Source of the DNA: Dama dama
Taxonomy: Eukaryota > Chordata > Mammalia > Artiodactyla > Cervidae
DNA length: 64,000 bases
Reading direction: 5' to 3'
NCBI RefSeq assembly: GCF_033118175.1
Contig: NC_083694.1
Span: forward strand, 33,058,108-33,122,107
The notes under the pieces were generated by a model that was given only the letters and a program-made list of their open reading frames with translations, did no database searches and had not been told where the DNA came from. This document shows, piece by piece, positions 12,191 through 23,385 of the stretch. How positions within the stretch are numbered: position 1 is the first letter of the stretch; every line of letters begins with the position of its first letter. The translations under genes were made by a program, and so were the position numbers.

Positions 12191-13971
12191 ATAGACACAG
12201 ATGTTCTAGGAGGAAGTAAGGCAAACTATTTTTTTGTCATGAAATTGTTGAGTATTGCTGTCAGGAAGAAGGCAGCTAGGAGTTCTGAATTCCTTGGCAT
12301 GAGAATTTTGTTTTCAAGGGGAAAAATGAAGTATGGGTGATATAAAAGAAATGTTTATTGGATGAGAAGTTATATATTTCATGTCTACTTTTGGACCTAA
12401 TTTGTATAGGAATTTTGTATTAACTTGATTATTATGTATCCTAATTTCTCTTTTAAGAGTAGAGTTGAGTGAGTGAAGAGCTACACTAAACTCAATGTAC
12501 AGTGCTTTTTTGGGTAGATATATCAGTTATTAAGAGGTGATTTTTGCCAAATCCCCATCTCCAACCTTCTACATGTAAAGGGTGAGTCAGAAAAGTCACA
12601 TGGAATTTTCCCTTATTTAGAGCTAGCTGTTCAGTAGGCTGGAAATATAAATATGTCTGTTCAAATGCTTTTGAAAAAATAAAACCCATTTTTGCCTTGT
12701 AATACCTGAATTGGTAGCACTATGACAGATAAAGCAGGAATTTTTTTCCCCTTTTGGTTTCTCCAATTTACTCATTGATCTCAAAAGAATTCTAAGAAAC
12801 TGAACTTTAAAAATCATTGTATGAAATAAGTAAACCAAGGAATTTCATGTAGAGAAGATCAACAGCAGCAGCAGCGAAAACCAATTTAAAACTGTGAAAA
12901 ACATGAAATATAAGGAAGATAGCCAAATCATCGTATTTTTATTTTTAGAGTGTGCCTCTGAAGTAGGTAAACCTTCATTATTAGCATGAGTATGCTTTTG
13001 TCCATTTAAAGTGCTTTTGATTTACCTTCAGTTTATAATCCTTAATTTTTTTTCAAAATGGGAGCCACAGACAGAGTATTAATTCTTACGCTAAGCAGGC
13101 TGGATTAACCTAGGCTAAACAATAATCGTATATCTGGTGGTGGTGACCACAAGACATTGTTCTGGTCATTCTTGTTACAATAGTGAAATCATTCCAGTAG
13201 CCCTTCTACCCACAGTTAATCTAAAGCCCTCATTTTTTCTCAGCAGAAACAGAACATAGTGACTGCAAAAATAACACTCCATGCACTGACAGGTCTTGTC
13301 TGGAACAGAACTCTTAACCAGGATTTTCTGAGAACATTAAACCCTAATTGCCTGAGGGTTCCATTTTATGTAAAAAGTTAACTGCTCTACTATCAGAATG
13401 CCACTACCCCACTACCAACTTTGAGAGAATTCAGAAAATAATCAGTAATATCATATTTTGAAGGGCTTAAATCTCTTATGGAATCCCTCATGGGAAAGGA
13501 GCCTGGGCGGAATATTACTTCCTCTGCCACTGTCTTTTGCAGTTTTGTGAAGGAACGAATAGTCCAACCTAGGAGAACCTATATATCAATGAAACCACTG
13601 GATACACTTTTTTTTAATAGTCCTTGAAGAGGATCTCACATTTCTGACTCCTGAGCCCCGACAAGAATGTTCAGATTTTAGGTCTTCAGGCATATAGATG
13701 GCCAAAAACTGCCTGGTGCTTCCAGGCTAGGAAAAAACACAACACATAGTGAATACCGATCTTGTCTTGCCTACCTAACTCAAGAAAGTTTGCCATGCTT
13801 TTCTGCCTTGATCAATGCTGCAAATACACTTGTTTCTTAAATTTCTTTCCCAGTGCACCTTCCTTTCTGGTCTTAAAAATCTCTTGACAGTTTTCTATAT
13901 CTGAAGTCTTCCTGGTAGTGATGGGACTTAGGGAACTTAACCCTATATTTACAGCTCTAACTGGACTGCTT
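12191..13971. other. Intron sequence without recognisable feature
   Basis: No exon or family match recognised across about 1.8 kb. A small (CAG)n-like patch is at 12860-12878. Two minus-strand frames of 65 and 71 aa (12492-12838) look like chance. Confidence 0.55.
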
Positions 13972-14294
13972 CTTTTTCAAATAGTCATGTATGGATGGGA
14001 GAGTTGGAGCATAAAGAAAGCTGAGCACTGAAGAATTGATGCTTTTGAACTGTGGTGTTGGAGAAGACTCTTGAGAGTCCCTTGAACTGCAAGGAGATCA
14101 AACCAGTCAATGCTAAAGGAAATCAATGCTGAATATTCTTTGGAAGGACTGATGCTGAAGCTGAAACTCTGATACTTTGGCCCCCTGATATGAAGAGCTG
14201 ACTCATTAGAAAAGACTGATGGTGGGAAAGATTGAAAGCAGAAAGAGAAGGGAATGACAGAGGACAAGATGGTTGGATGGCATCACTGACTCAA
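13972..14294 (+). mobile_element. BovB fragment, truncated at both ends
   Basis: BovB RT C-terminal and 3' region from agtcatgtatggatgggaga to gcatcactgactcaa. The last 150 bp and the usual tail are missing, and old antisense L1 sequence starts at once, which suggests a deletion at this junction. Confidence 0.85.
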
Positions 14295-15307
14295 AGATAA
14301 TACTAGAACTATTATGGTTTAAGGTCTTTCATTTAAATCTTTAATTCATTTTGAGTTAATTTTTGTGCTTGGTGTGAGAGAATAGTTCAATTTGATTCTT
14401 TTGCATGTAACTGTCTAGTTTTCCCAACAGTGGTCTTGTTGAAGAGGTTGTCTTTTCCTCACCATGTATCCTTGCACCCTTTCCCATAGATTAATTCCCC
14501 TATAATTGTGCTATAGTTTCTGTGCTCTCTTTTTTGTTCCAGTGATCTGTGTGACTGGTTTTGTCCCAGCACCATACTGTTTTGACGCTTGTAGTTGTGT
14601 GGTACAGTTTGAAATTAGGAAATGTGATACCTTCAGCTTTGTTCATCTTTCTAAAACTTATTTTGGCTTTTGTGGGTCTTCTGTGTTTCCATACAAATGG
14701 TAGAATTATTTGTTCTAGTTCTGGGAAAAATAGTGTATATTTTGATAGAGCTTGTATTGAAGCTGTAGATTAATTTGGGTAGTATGGTATTTTAGCAGTA
14801 TTAGTTCTTCCAATTCAAGACCGTGGTATATCTTTCCATCTATTTATGTTTTCATTTCCTTCATCAGCATCCTATAGTTTTCCATGTTCAGGTCTTTTAC
14901 CTCCTTAGATTTATCTACATGTTTTATGTTTTGCTGCAATTGTAAATGAGATAGTTTTCTTAATTTCTCTCTCTGATAGAGTTTGTTGTAAATTGGTAGA
15001 AATGCAATAGACTTCTATATGTTGATTTTAAATCCTGCATCTTTGCCCAGCTCATTGATGAGTTCTAATTTGGGTTTTTTTTTTTTTTTTTTTTTTTGGT
15101 TACATCTTTAGGATTTTCTGGATAATCTGTCACTTGATAACAATAGCAGTTTTACTTCTTTTCCAGTTGGAATTCCTCTTTTTTCTTGATTGCTGTGTCT
15201 AGGATTTCTAATACTATGGTGAATAAAAGTGGTGAGAGTTGGCATCCTTTTCCTGTTTGTGATCTTACAGGAAAGAAGTTCTTTTTATCCTTGAATATGA
15301 TATTGGC

Positions 15308-15321
15308 TGTGGATTTGTCAT
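15308..15321. repeat. Target-site duplication of the nested BovB (left)
   Basis: tgtggatttgtcat here and tgtgggtttgtcat at 15749-15762 differ at one base and flank the BovB fragment. In an uninterrupted L1 this sequence occurs once (about 18147). Confidence 0.8.
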
Positions 15322-15748
15322 TATTGTTGTTTTTCAGTCACCCAGTTGTGTCTGACTCTTTCTGACCCCGTATAATGCAGCACTCCAGGCCTCTCTGTCC
15401 CTCACCATCTCCCAAAGTTTGCCCAAGTTCATGTCCATCACATCAGTGATGCCATCCAGCCATCTCATCCTCTGATGCATTCTTCTCCTTCTGCCATCAA
15501 TCCTTCCCAGCATCAGGGACTTTTCCAATTAGTCAGATGTTCACATCAGATAACCAAAATACTAGAGTTTCAACTTCAGCATCAGTCCTTACAATGAGTA
15601 TTCAGGGTTGATTTCCCTTAAGATTGATGTGTTTTGATCTCCTAGGGACTCTCAGGAGTCTTCTCTAGCACCATAGTTTGAAGGCATCAATTCTTCAACC
15701 CTCTGCCTTCTTTACCATCCAGCTCTCACAACAGCATGTGACCACTTA
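15322..15748 (-). mobile_element. BovB 3' fragment nested in old L1
   Basis: 5'-truncated antisense BovB, with tail complement ttgttgtttttcagtcaccc at the left and RT C-terminal sequence to the right. It is bounded by the 14-bp duplications 15308-15321 and 15749-15762. It inserted after the old L1 was already in place. Confidence 0.88.
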
Positions 15749-15886
15749 TGTGGGTTTGTCATGTATGGTCTATATTATGTGAGGTTTGTTTCTGTTATAT
15801 TCACTTTGTTGAGCGTTGTTTTAAATCATATATAGATGTTGAATTTTGTCAAATGCTTCTTTCTGTATCTGTTGAGATGTTCATAT

Positions 15887-15900
15887 AATTTTTATTCTTT
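15887..15900. repeat. Target-site duplication of the young L1 (left)
   Basis: aatttttattcttt; an identical 14-mer lies at 23372-23385, directly beyond the L1 5' end. Confidence 0.92.
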
Positions 15901-16232
15901 TTTTTTTATTATTATTATTATTATTTTTCCAGTGGGTTTTGTCATACATTGATATGAATCAGCCATGGAATGGATTTACATGTATTCCCAATCCCGATCC
16001 CCCCTCCCACCTCCCTCTCCACCCGATTCCTCTGGGTCTTCCCAGTGCACCAGGCCCGAGCACTTGTCTCATGCATCCCACCTGGGCTGGTGATCTGTTT
16101 CACCATAGATAGTATACATGCTGTTCTTTTGAAATATCCCACCCTCACATTCTCCCACAAAGTTCAAAAGTCTGTTCTGTATTTCTGTGTCTCTTTTTCT
16201 GTTTTGCATATAGGGTTATCGTTATCACCTTT
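15901..16232 (-). other. L1 3'UTR and poly(A)/(ATA)n tail
   Basis: About 300 bp follow the ORF2 stop. The tail reads as ATA repeats and then A's on the minus strand and contains AATAAA-like words. The complement of catacattgatatgaatcagc marks the conserved ruminant L1 3' end that recurs in the solitary fragments elsewhere in the window. Confidence 0.85.
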
Positions 16233-19200
16233 CTAAATTCCATATATATGTGTTAGTATGCTGTAATGTTCTTTATCTTTCTGGCTTACTTCACTCTGTA
16301 TAATGGGCTCCAGCTTCATCCATCTCATTAGGACTAGTTCAAATGAATTCTTTTTAATGGCTGAGTAATATTCCATGGTGTATATGTACCACAGCTTCCT
16401 TATCCATTCATCTGCTGATGGGCATCTAGGTTGCTTCCATGTCCTGGCTATTATAAACAGTGCTGCGATGAACATTGGGGTGCACGTGTCTCTTTCAGAT
16501 CTGGTTTCCTCAGTGTGTATGCCCAGAAGTGGGATTGCTGGGTCATATGGCAGTTCTATTTCCAGTTTTTTAAGAAATCTCCACACTGTTTTCCATAGCG
16601 GCTGTACTAGTTTGCATTCCCACCAACAGTGTAAGAGGGTTCCCTTTTCTCCATACCCTCTCCAGCATTTATTGCTTGTAGACTTTTGGATAGCAGCCAT
16701 CCTGACTGGCGTGTAATGGTACCTCATTGTGGTTTTGATTTGCATTTCTCTGATAATGAGTGATGTTGAGCATCTTTTCATGTGTTTGTTAGCCATCTGT
16801 ATGTCTTCTTTGGAGAAATGTCTGTTTAGTTCTTTGGCCCATTTTTTGATTGGGTCATTTATTTTTCTGGAATTGAGCTGCAGGAGTTGCTTGTATATTT
16901 TTGAGATTAATCCTTTGTCTGTTTCTTCATTTGCTATTATTTTCTCCCAATCTGAGGGCTGTCTTTTCAACTTACTTATAGTTTCCTTTGTAGTGCAAAA
17001 GCTTTTAAGTTTCATTAAGTCCCATTTGTTTAGTTTTGCTTTTATTTCCAATATTCTGGGAGGTGGGTCACAGAGGATCTTGCTGTGATTTATGTCGGAG
17101 AGTGTTTTGCCTATGTTCTCCTCTAGGAGTTTTATAGTTTCTGGTCTTACATTTAGATCTTTAATCCATTTTGAGTTTATTTTTGTGTATGGTGTTAGAA
17201 AGTGTTCTAGTTTCATTCTTTTACAAGTGGTTGACCAGTTTTCCCAGCACCACTTGTTAAAGAGGTTGTCTTTTTTCCATTGTATATCCTTGCCTCCTTT
17301 GTCAAAGATAAGGTGTCCATAGGTTCGTGGATTTATCTCTGGGCTTTCTATTCTGTTCCATTGATCTATATTTCTGTCTTTGTGCCAGTACCATACTGTC
17401 TTGATGACTGTGGCTTTGTAGTAGAGTCTGAAGTCAGGCAGGTTGATTCCTCCAGTTCCATTCTTCTTTCTCAAGATTACTTTGGCTATTCGAGGTTTTT
17501 TGTATTTCCATACAAATTGTGAAATTCTTTGGTCTAGTTCTGTGAAAAATACCGTTGGTAACTTGATAGGGATTGCATTGAATCTATAGACTGCTTTGGG
17601 TAGAATAGCCATTTTGACAATATTGATTCTTCCAATCCATGAACACGGCATGTTTCTCGATCTGTTTGTGTCCTCTTTGATTTCTTTCATCAGTGTTTTA
17701 TAGTTTTCTATGTATAGGTCTTTTGTTTCTTTAGGTAGATATACTCCTAAGTATTTTATTCTTTTTGTTGCAATGGTGAATGGTATTGTTTCCTTAATTT
17801 CTCTTTCTGTTTTTTCATTGTTAGTATATAGGAATGCAAGGGATTTCTGTGTGTTAATTTTATATCCTGCAACTTTACTATATTCATTGATTAGCTCTAG
17901 TAATTTTCTGGTAGAGTCTTTAGGGTTTTCTATATAGAGGATCATGTCATCTGCAAACAGTGAGAGTTTTACTTCTTCTTTTCCTATCTGGATTCCTTTT
18001 ACTTCTTTTTCTGCTCTGATTGCTGTGGCCAGAACTTCCAACACTATGTTGAATAGTAGTGGTGAGAGTGGGCACCCTTGTCTTGTTCCTGATTTCAGGG
18101 GAAATGCCTTCAATTTTTCACCATTGAGGGTGATGCTTGCTGTGGGTTTGTCATATATAGCTTTTATTATGTTGAGGTATGTTCCTTCTATTCCTGCTTT
18201 TTGGAGAGTTTTAATCATAAATGAGTGTTGAATTTTGTCAAAGGCTTTCTCTGCATCTATTGAGATAATCATATGGTTTTTATCTTTCAATTTGTTAATG
18301 TGGTGTATTACATTGATTGATTTGCGGATATTAAAGAATCCTTGCATTCCTGGGATAAAGCCCACTTGGTCATGGTGTATGATTTTTTAAATATGTTGTT
18401 GGATTCTGTTTGCTAGAATTTTGTTAAGGATTTTTGCATCTATGTTCATCAGTGATATTGGCCTGTAGTTTTCTTTTTTTGTGGCATCTTTGTCTGGTTT
18501 TGGAATTAGGGTGATGGTGGCCTCATAGAATGAGTTTGGAAGCTTACCTTCATCTGCAATTTTCTGGAAGAGTTTGAGTAAGATAGGTGTTAGCTCTTCT
18601 CTAAATTTTTGGTAGAATTCAGCTGTGAAGCCATCTGGTCCTGGGCTTTTGTTTGCTGGAAGATTTTTGATGACAGTTTCGATTTCCTTGCTTGTGATGG
18701 GTCTGTTAAGATCTTCTATTTCTTCCTGGTTCAGTTTTGGAAAGTTATACTTTTCTAAGAATTTGTCCATTTCATCCAAGTTGTCCATTTTATTGGCATA
18801 GAGCTGCTGGTAGTAGTCTCTTATGATCCTTTGTATTTCAGTGTTGTCTGTTGTGATCTCTCCATTTTCATTTCTAATTTTGTTAATTTGGTTTTTCTCT
18901 CTTTGTTTCTTAATGAGTCTTGCTAATGGTTTGTCAATTTTGTTTATTTTTTTAAAAAACCAGCTTTTAGCTTTGTTGATTTTTGCTATGGTCTCTTTAG
19001 TTTCTTTTGCATTTATTTCTGCCCTGATTTTTAAGATCTCTTTCCTTCTGCTAACTCTGGGGTTCTTCATTTCTTCCTTCTCTAATTGCTTTAGGTGTAC
19101 AGTTAGGTTATTTATTTGGTTTTTTTTCTTGTTTCTTGATGTAAGCCTGTAATGCTATGAACCTTCCCCTTAGCACTGCTTTTACAGTGTCCCATAGGTT

Positions 19201-20052
19201 TTGGGTTGTTGTGTTTTCATTTTCATTCATTTCTATACATATTTTGATTTCTTTTTTGATTTCTTCTATGATTTGTTGGTTATTCAGAAGCGTGTTATTT
19301 AGCCTCCATATGTTTGAAGTTTTAACAATTTTTTTCCTGTAGTTGAGATCTAATCTTACTGCACTGTAGTCAGAAAAGATGACTGGAATGATTTCAATTT
19401 TTTTGAATTTTCCAAGACCAGATTTATGGCCCAGGATGTGATCTATTCTGGAGAATGTTCCGTGTGCACTTGAGAAAAAGGTGAAGTTGATTGTTTTGGG
19501 GTGAAATGTCCTATAGATATCAATTAGGTCTAGCTGGTCCATTGTGTCATTTAAGGTTTGTGTTTCCTTGTTAATTTTCTGTTTAGTTGATCTATCCATA
19601 GTTGTGAGTGGGTTATTAAAGTCTCCCACTATTATTGTGTTACTATTAATTTCCTCTTTCATACTCATTAGCGTTTGCCGTACATATTGCGGTGCTCCTA
19701 TGTTGGGTGCATATATATTTATAGTTGTTATATCTTCTTCTTTGATTGATCCTTTGATCGTTATGTAGTGTCCTTCTTTGTCTCTTTTCACATCCTTTAT
19801 TTGAAAGTCTATTTTATCTGATATGAGTATTGCGACTCCTGCTTTCTTTTGGTCTCCGTTTGCATGAAATATTTTTTTCCAGCCCTTCACTTTTAGTCTG
19901 TATGTGTCTCTTGTTTTGAGGTAGGTCTCTTGTAGACAGCATATATAGGGGTCTTTTTTTTGTATCCATTCAGCCAATCTTTGTCTTTTGGTTGGGGCAT
20001 TCAACCCATTTACATTTAGGGTAATTATTGATAGGTGTGGTCCCGTTGCCAT
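16233..20052 (-). pseudogene. L1 ORF2 (endonuclease-reverse transcriptase), two disabling breaks
   Basis: L1 ORF2p nicks target DNA and reverse transcribes L1 RNA (target-primed reverse transcription). The span fits the usual ~1275 residues. From 20052 the endonuclease domain shows LNVNGLN, LQETY, GDFNNPLTTMDR and SRIDHILG, but the final motif reads SDY where the family has SDH (Tyr at residue ~229, codon 19366-19368). An eight-base homopolymer at 19120-19127 has one base more than the frame allows and shifts the frame after residue ~308. The frame resumes from about 19070. A TAA at 18387-18389 replaces an expected Lys codon inside the RT domain. The RT active site FADD is intact (17946-17957). 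A Cys/His-rich C-terminal region (LLHCWWEC) and the end [10 protein letters not shown] follow, with the stop at 16233. Confidence 0.93.
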
Positions 20053-20103
20053 TTACTTTGTTGTTTTGGCTTCACGTTTATACAACCTTTCTGCATTTCC
20101 TGT

Positions 20104-21029
20104 CTAGAGAAGATCCTTTAGCATTTGTTGAAGAGCTGGTTTGGTGGTGCTGAATCCTCTCAGCTTTTGCTTATCTGTAAAGCTTTTGAATTCTCCTTCA
20201 TATCTGAATGAGATCCTTGCTGGATACAGTAATCTAGGTTGTAGGTTATTCTCTTCATTACTTTCAGTACGTCCTGCCATTCCCTTCTGGCCTGGAGGGT
20301 TTCTATTGATAGATCAGCTGTTATCCTTATGGGAATCCCTTTGTGTGTTATTGGTTGTTTTTCCCTTGCTGCTTTTAATATTTGTTCTTTGTGTTTGATC
20401 TTTGTTAATTTGATTAATATGTGTCTTGGGGTGTTTTGCCTTGGGTTTATCCTGTCTGGGACTCTCTGGGTTTCTTGGATTTGGATGGCTATTTCCTTCC
20501 CCATTTTAGGGAAGTTTTCAGCTATTATCTCCTCGAGTATTTTCTCATGGCCTTTCTTTTTGTCTTCTTCTTCTGGAACTCCTATGATTCGAATGTTGGG
20601 GCGTTCCACAGTGTCCCAGAGGTCCCTGAGGTTGTCCTCATTTCTTTTGATCCTTTTTTCTTTTTTCCTCTCTGCTTCATTTATTTCCACCATTTTATCT
20701 TCTACCTCACTTATCCTATCGTCTGCCTCTGTTATTCTACTCTTGGTTCCCTCCAAAGTGTTTTTGATCTCATTCATTGCATTATTCATTTTTAATTGAC
20801 TCTTTTTTATTTCTTCTAGGTCTTTATTAAACAGTTCTTGAATCTTTTCAGTCTTTGTTTCCAGGCTATTTATCTGTAACTCCATTTTGTTTTCAAGATT
20901 TTGGATCATTTTTATTATCATTATTCTAAATTCTTTTTCAGGTAGATTCCCTATCTCCTCCTCTTTTGTTTGACTTGGTGGGCATTTTTCATGTTCCTTT
21001 ACCTGTTGGGTATTTCTTTGCCTTTTCAT
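20104..21029 (-). pseudogene. L1 ORF1 (RNA-binding protein), one frameshift
   Basis: ORF1p is the trimeric RNA-binding chaperone of the L1 particle. From MKRQRNTQQ the frame runs through a lysine/glutamate-rich coiled coil (LENKMELQINSLETKTEKI), then the RRM-type core (DNLRDLWDTVERPNIRIIGVPE) and C-terminal domain (PRHILIKLTK, ADLSIETLQARREW). About residue 258 (around 20254) one base is missing from an A run, and the open frame then ends early at 20160. In the shifted frame the normal C-terminus (ending ALQQMLKDLL) continues to a stop at 20104-20106. Expected length is about 308 residues. Confidence 0.92.
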
Positions 21030-21959
21030 CTTGTTTAGATTGCTGTATCTGGAGTGGGCTTTCTGTATTCTGGAGGTCTGTGGTTCCTTTTTGTTGTGGA
21101 GGATTAACCCAGTGGGTGGGGTTAGACGATTGGCTTGTCAAGATTTCCTGGTTAGGGAAGCTTGCGTCAGTGTTCTGGTGCGTGGAACTTGATTTCTTCT
21201 CTTTGGAGAGCAATGGAGTGCCCAGTAATGAGTTTTGAGATGGGTCTATGTGTTAGGTGTGACCTTGGGCAGCCTGTATGTTGATGTTCAGGGCTATGTT
21301 CCTGCGTTGCTGGAGAATTTGCGTGGTATGTCTTGCTCTAAAACTTATTGGCTCTTGGGTGGTGGTTGGTTTCAGTGTAGGTATGGAGGCTTTTGGACAG
21401 TCACTTATTACTTAAAGTTCCATGTAGTCAGGAGTTTTCTGGTGTTCTCAGGTTTTGGGCTTAAGTCTCCTGCCTCTGGATTTCAGTTTTAGTCTTCCTG
21501 TAGTCTCAGGACTTCTCCAACTATACAGCCCTGATAAGAAAACTTCTAGGTTAATGGCTAAAAGATTCTCCCCCGTTAGGGACACCCAGAGAGGTTCACA
21601 GAGTTACATGAAGAAGAGGAGAGGGAGGAGGGAGATAGAGATGAGTAGGAGGAGAAAAAGGGGGACTCAAGAGGAGAGAGACAGATCTACGCAGCTGTCT
21701 GTTCCCAGAGTGTTCTCCGTAGCCCAGTCACCTACAAAGATTCACAGAATTGGATTGGGAAGAGAAGGGGAAAGGAGGAAATAGAGGTGTTCTGAGGTAG
21801 AAAACAGAGAGTCAAGATTGGGAGAGAATAATCTTCGGTTTAAAAATAGGGCTTCTCTTTTTTTTTTTTGTAAGGTTATAGTGTATTGAAAATGAAAATT
21901 AAGGAGTAGTAGAGGAGTACTAGAGGACTTTAAAAGAAATAAGAGAAAAAGAAAAATAG

Positions 21960-22220
21960 AAAATAGATGAGAAAAAGGAAAGAAAAAAAGGAACAAAAAA
22001 GAAAAAAAGAAAAAAAAAAAAACAAAGAAAAAAAAAAAGAAAAAAAAAATTTTTTTTTCCCCACTAATTAAAAAATCATAAAAGTCTACGGAAATGAAAG
22101 TTAAGGAGTAATGGGGGAGTAATAGGGGATTTTAAAGGAAAATAAAAGAGAAAAAATAAAAAAGAAAAAAGAAAAAAAAATATTAAAAAAAATAAAAAAA
22201 GAGAAAAAAGTAAAATTATA
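21960..22220 (+). repeat. Long A-rich polypurine tract
   Basis: Runs of A and G, including several A9-A12 stretches, make up almost all of this segment of the L1 5'UTR, with a short T8 and cccc break near 22050-22062. Confidence 0.85.
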
Positions 22221-22399
22221 TCTAGGAGTTTCTCTGGAGCTGTTGCGGTCAGTGTGGGTTCGGCTCAGTTTCAGATAGCTCCTCGTTCCAGCTTACGCTT
22301 CTCGATATCTACAGGCCCCTTCCGGTGTAGTCGGTGTTTTCTAGAGGGATTTTAATCTGTTGCACCAGTCCCTTCTGAAGCGGTTCCCTTTGTTTATTT

Positions 22400-23160
22400 G
22401 GCTTTTGTTTGCCGGTCTCTTCAGAGCCTCATTTCCGCCCTGACACAGGCGGGCGGAGGTGGACTCTTATTCAGGTAGCTAGTTCCGTAGCTCTGCGGGG
22501 AGGGGCTTGCGCTGCAGGGAGAGGCTGGCGCTGTGGGGACGGGCTTGCGCCGCGCGGATGGGCTGGCGCTGCTTTCTCTGTCTGCGCTGCTCAGGCTTCC
22601 GGCTGTTGTATATGGAGCGCGCCCCGCGCTGCGCGAGGCTCCAGCCCTCGGGTGTTCCACAAAAGCGCGGAAGGAAAAGCTGCGCCTGCTCTCTGTGCCT
22701 TCCCCGTCAGAGCGGTCCAGGCAGCCAGGGGCTTGGTGGGCGCACTCTCCCCAGGTGTGGCGCGCCCCCTCCCCTCCGCGGACCCAGTCTCAGTTTCCGC
22801 TGGCGCCAGTTGGGTGCGCGCGCCTTCTGCCCTCCGCGTCCCCAGCCCCAGTCCCCGCCCGCGCCGGTCGGGTGCCTGCGCCCTGTGTCTCGCCGCGACC
22901 TTCCCCTCCCCCCTGCCTCCTGCCTCCGGCGGAGCTGGGCCGGTCCGTAGCCTGCAAGCTCTTCTCTGGACTTTCTTGGTCTCTTTGTTCTGCGAACGGC
23001 CGGCAGTGTGTTCGGGCGGTTAATTTACTCTCCCTCTTTTGGTCTCCCACAGTTCAAGTTGGCAACTCACAGAAGCTCCCTCCGATTGTCCTCAGGGCAC
23101 TCAGGCCCGGACCCTACTCCAAGCAATGCCGCCTAAGAGCTCCCGGGACGGATCTCCGTC
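22400..23160. promoter_or_regulatory. CpG-rich island within L1 5'UTR
   Basis: Dense in CG dinucleotides (for example gcgccgcgcgg and ggtgcgcgcgcc) in a window that is otherwise AT-rich and CpG-poor. Retained CpGs suggest that the insertion is young or the region is protected from methylation decay. Confidence 0.85.
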
Positions 23161-23352
23161 CTTAGCTCTTTTGTCTCACTTTTTATCTTTTATATTTTGT
23201 CCTACCTCCTTTCGAAGACAATGGGCTGCTTTTCTGGGCGCCTGATGACCTCAGCTAGCGATCAGAAGTTGTTTTGCGAAGTTTGCTCTGCGTTCAGTTA
23301 TTCTTTTGATGAATTTGTAGGAGAGAAAGTGGTCTCCCCGTCCTACTCCTCT

Positions 23353-23362
23353 GCCATCTTGG
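23353..23362 (-). promoter_or_regulatory. YY1-type site at L1 5' end
   Basis: The minus strand reads CCAAGATGGC close to the first base of the element. YY1 binding at this place directs correct start-site choice in human L1; the same role here is inferred. Confidence 0.65.
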
Positions 23363-23371
23363 CTCCTCCCC

Positions 23372-23385
23372 AATTTTTATTCTTT
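23372..23385. repeat. Target-site duplication of the young L1 (right)
   Basis: aatttttattcttt, identical to 15887-15900. Confidence 0.92.

Larger units (their letters stand above)
14296..15886 (-). mobile_element. Old antisense L1 ORF2 fragment (left part), host of nested insertions
   Basis: Positions 14296-15321 and 15749-15886 align co-linearly with the reverse complement of ORF2 in the younger L1 (for example 14330 with 17160, 15210 with 18050, 15749 with 18147). A BovB piece interrupts it at 15322-15748. The L1 match resumes at 23386 beyond the young L1. All reading frames are broken. Confidence 0.85.
15901..23371 (-). mobile_element. Nearly full-length bovine-type L1, antisense to RGS7
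   Basis: A 7.47-kb L1 inserted between perfect 14-bp target duplications. Reading on the minus strand there is a CpG-rich 5'UTR (23371-21030), ORF1 (21029-20104), a spacer of about 50 bp, ORF2 (20052-16233), a 3'UTR and a tail made of (ATA)n followed by A's (complement at 15901-15935). Unlike the other L1 copies here it is long and lightly decayed: ORF1 has one frameshift, and ORF2 has one frameshift and one stop. The perfect target duplication and few lesions point to a fairly recent insertion. It is not itself competent, because both ORFs are interrupted. Confidence 0.95.
21030..23371 (-). promoter_or_regulatory. L1 5'UTR with internal promoter
   Basis: A 2.3-kb 5'UTR. The L1 pol II promoter lies within it and starts transcription at its far end (23371). 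The first third, from 23371 to about 22400, is CpG-rich. A strongly A-rich plus strand follows at 21960-22220. The open frames of up to 210 aa in the CpG-rich part are composition artefacts. Confidence 0.85.

Noticed and set aside
16375..20800. Many + strand frames of 60-156 aa
   Set aside because: Shadows of L1 ORF1 and ORF2, which are coded on the minus strand.
22409..23165. Open frames of 147-210 aa on the + strand and 79-86 aa on the - strand
   Set aside because: They overlap each other in all frames within a CpG-rich L1 5'UTR; high GC removes stop codons. No domain is recognisable.
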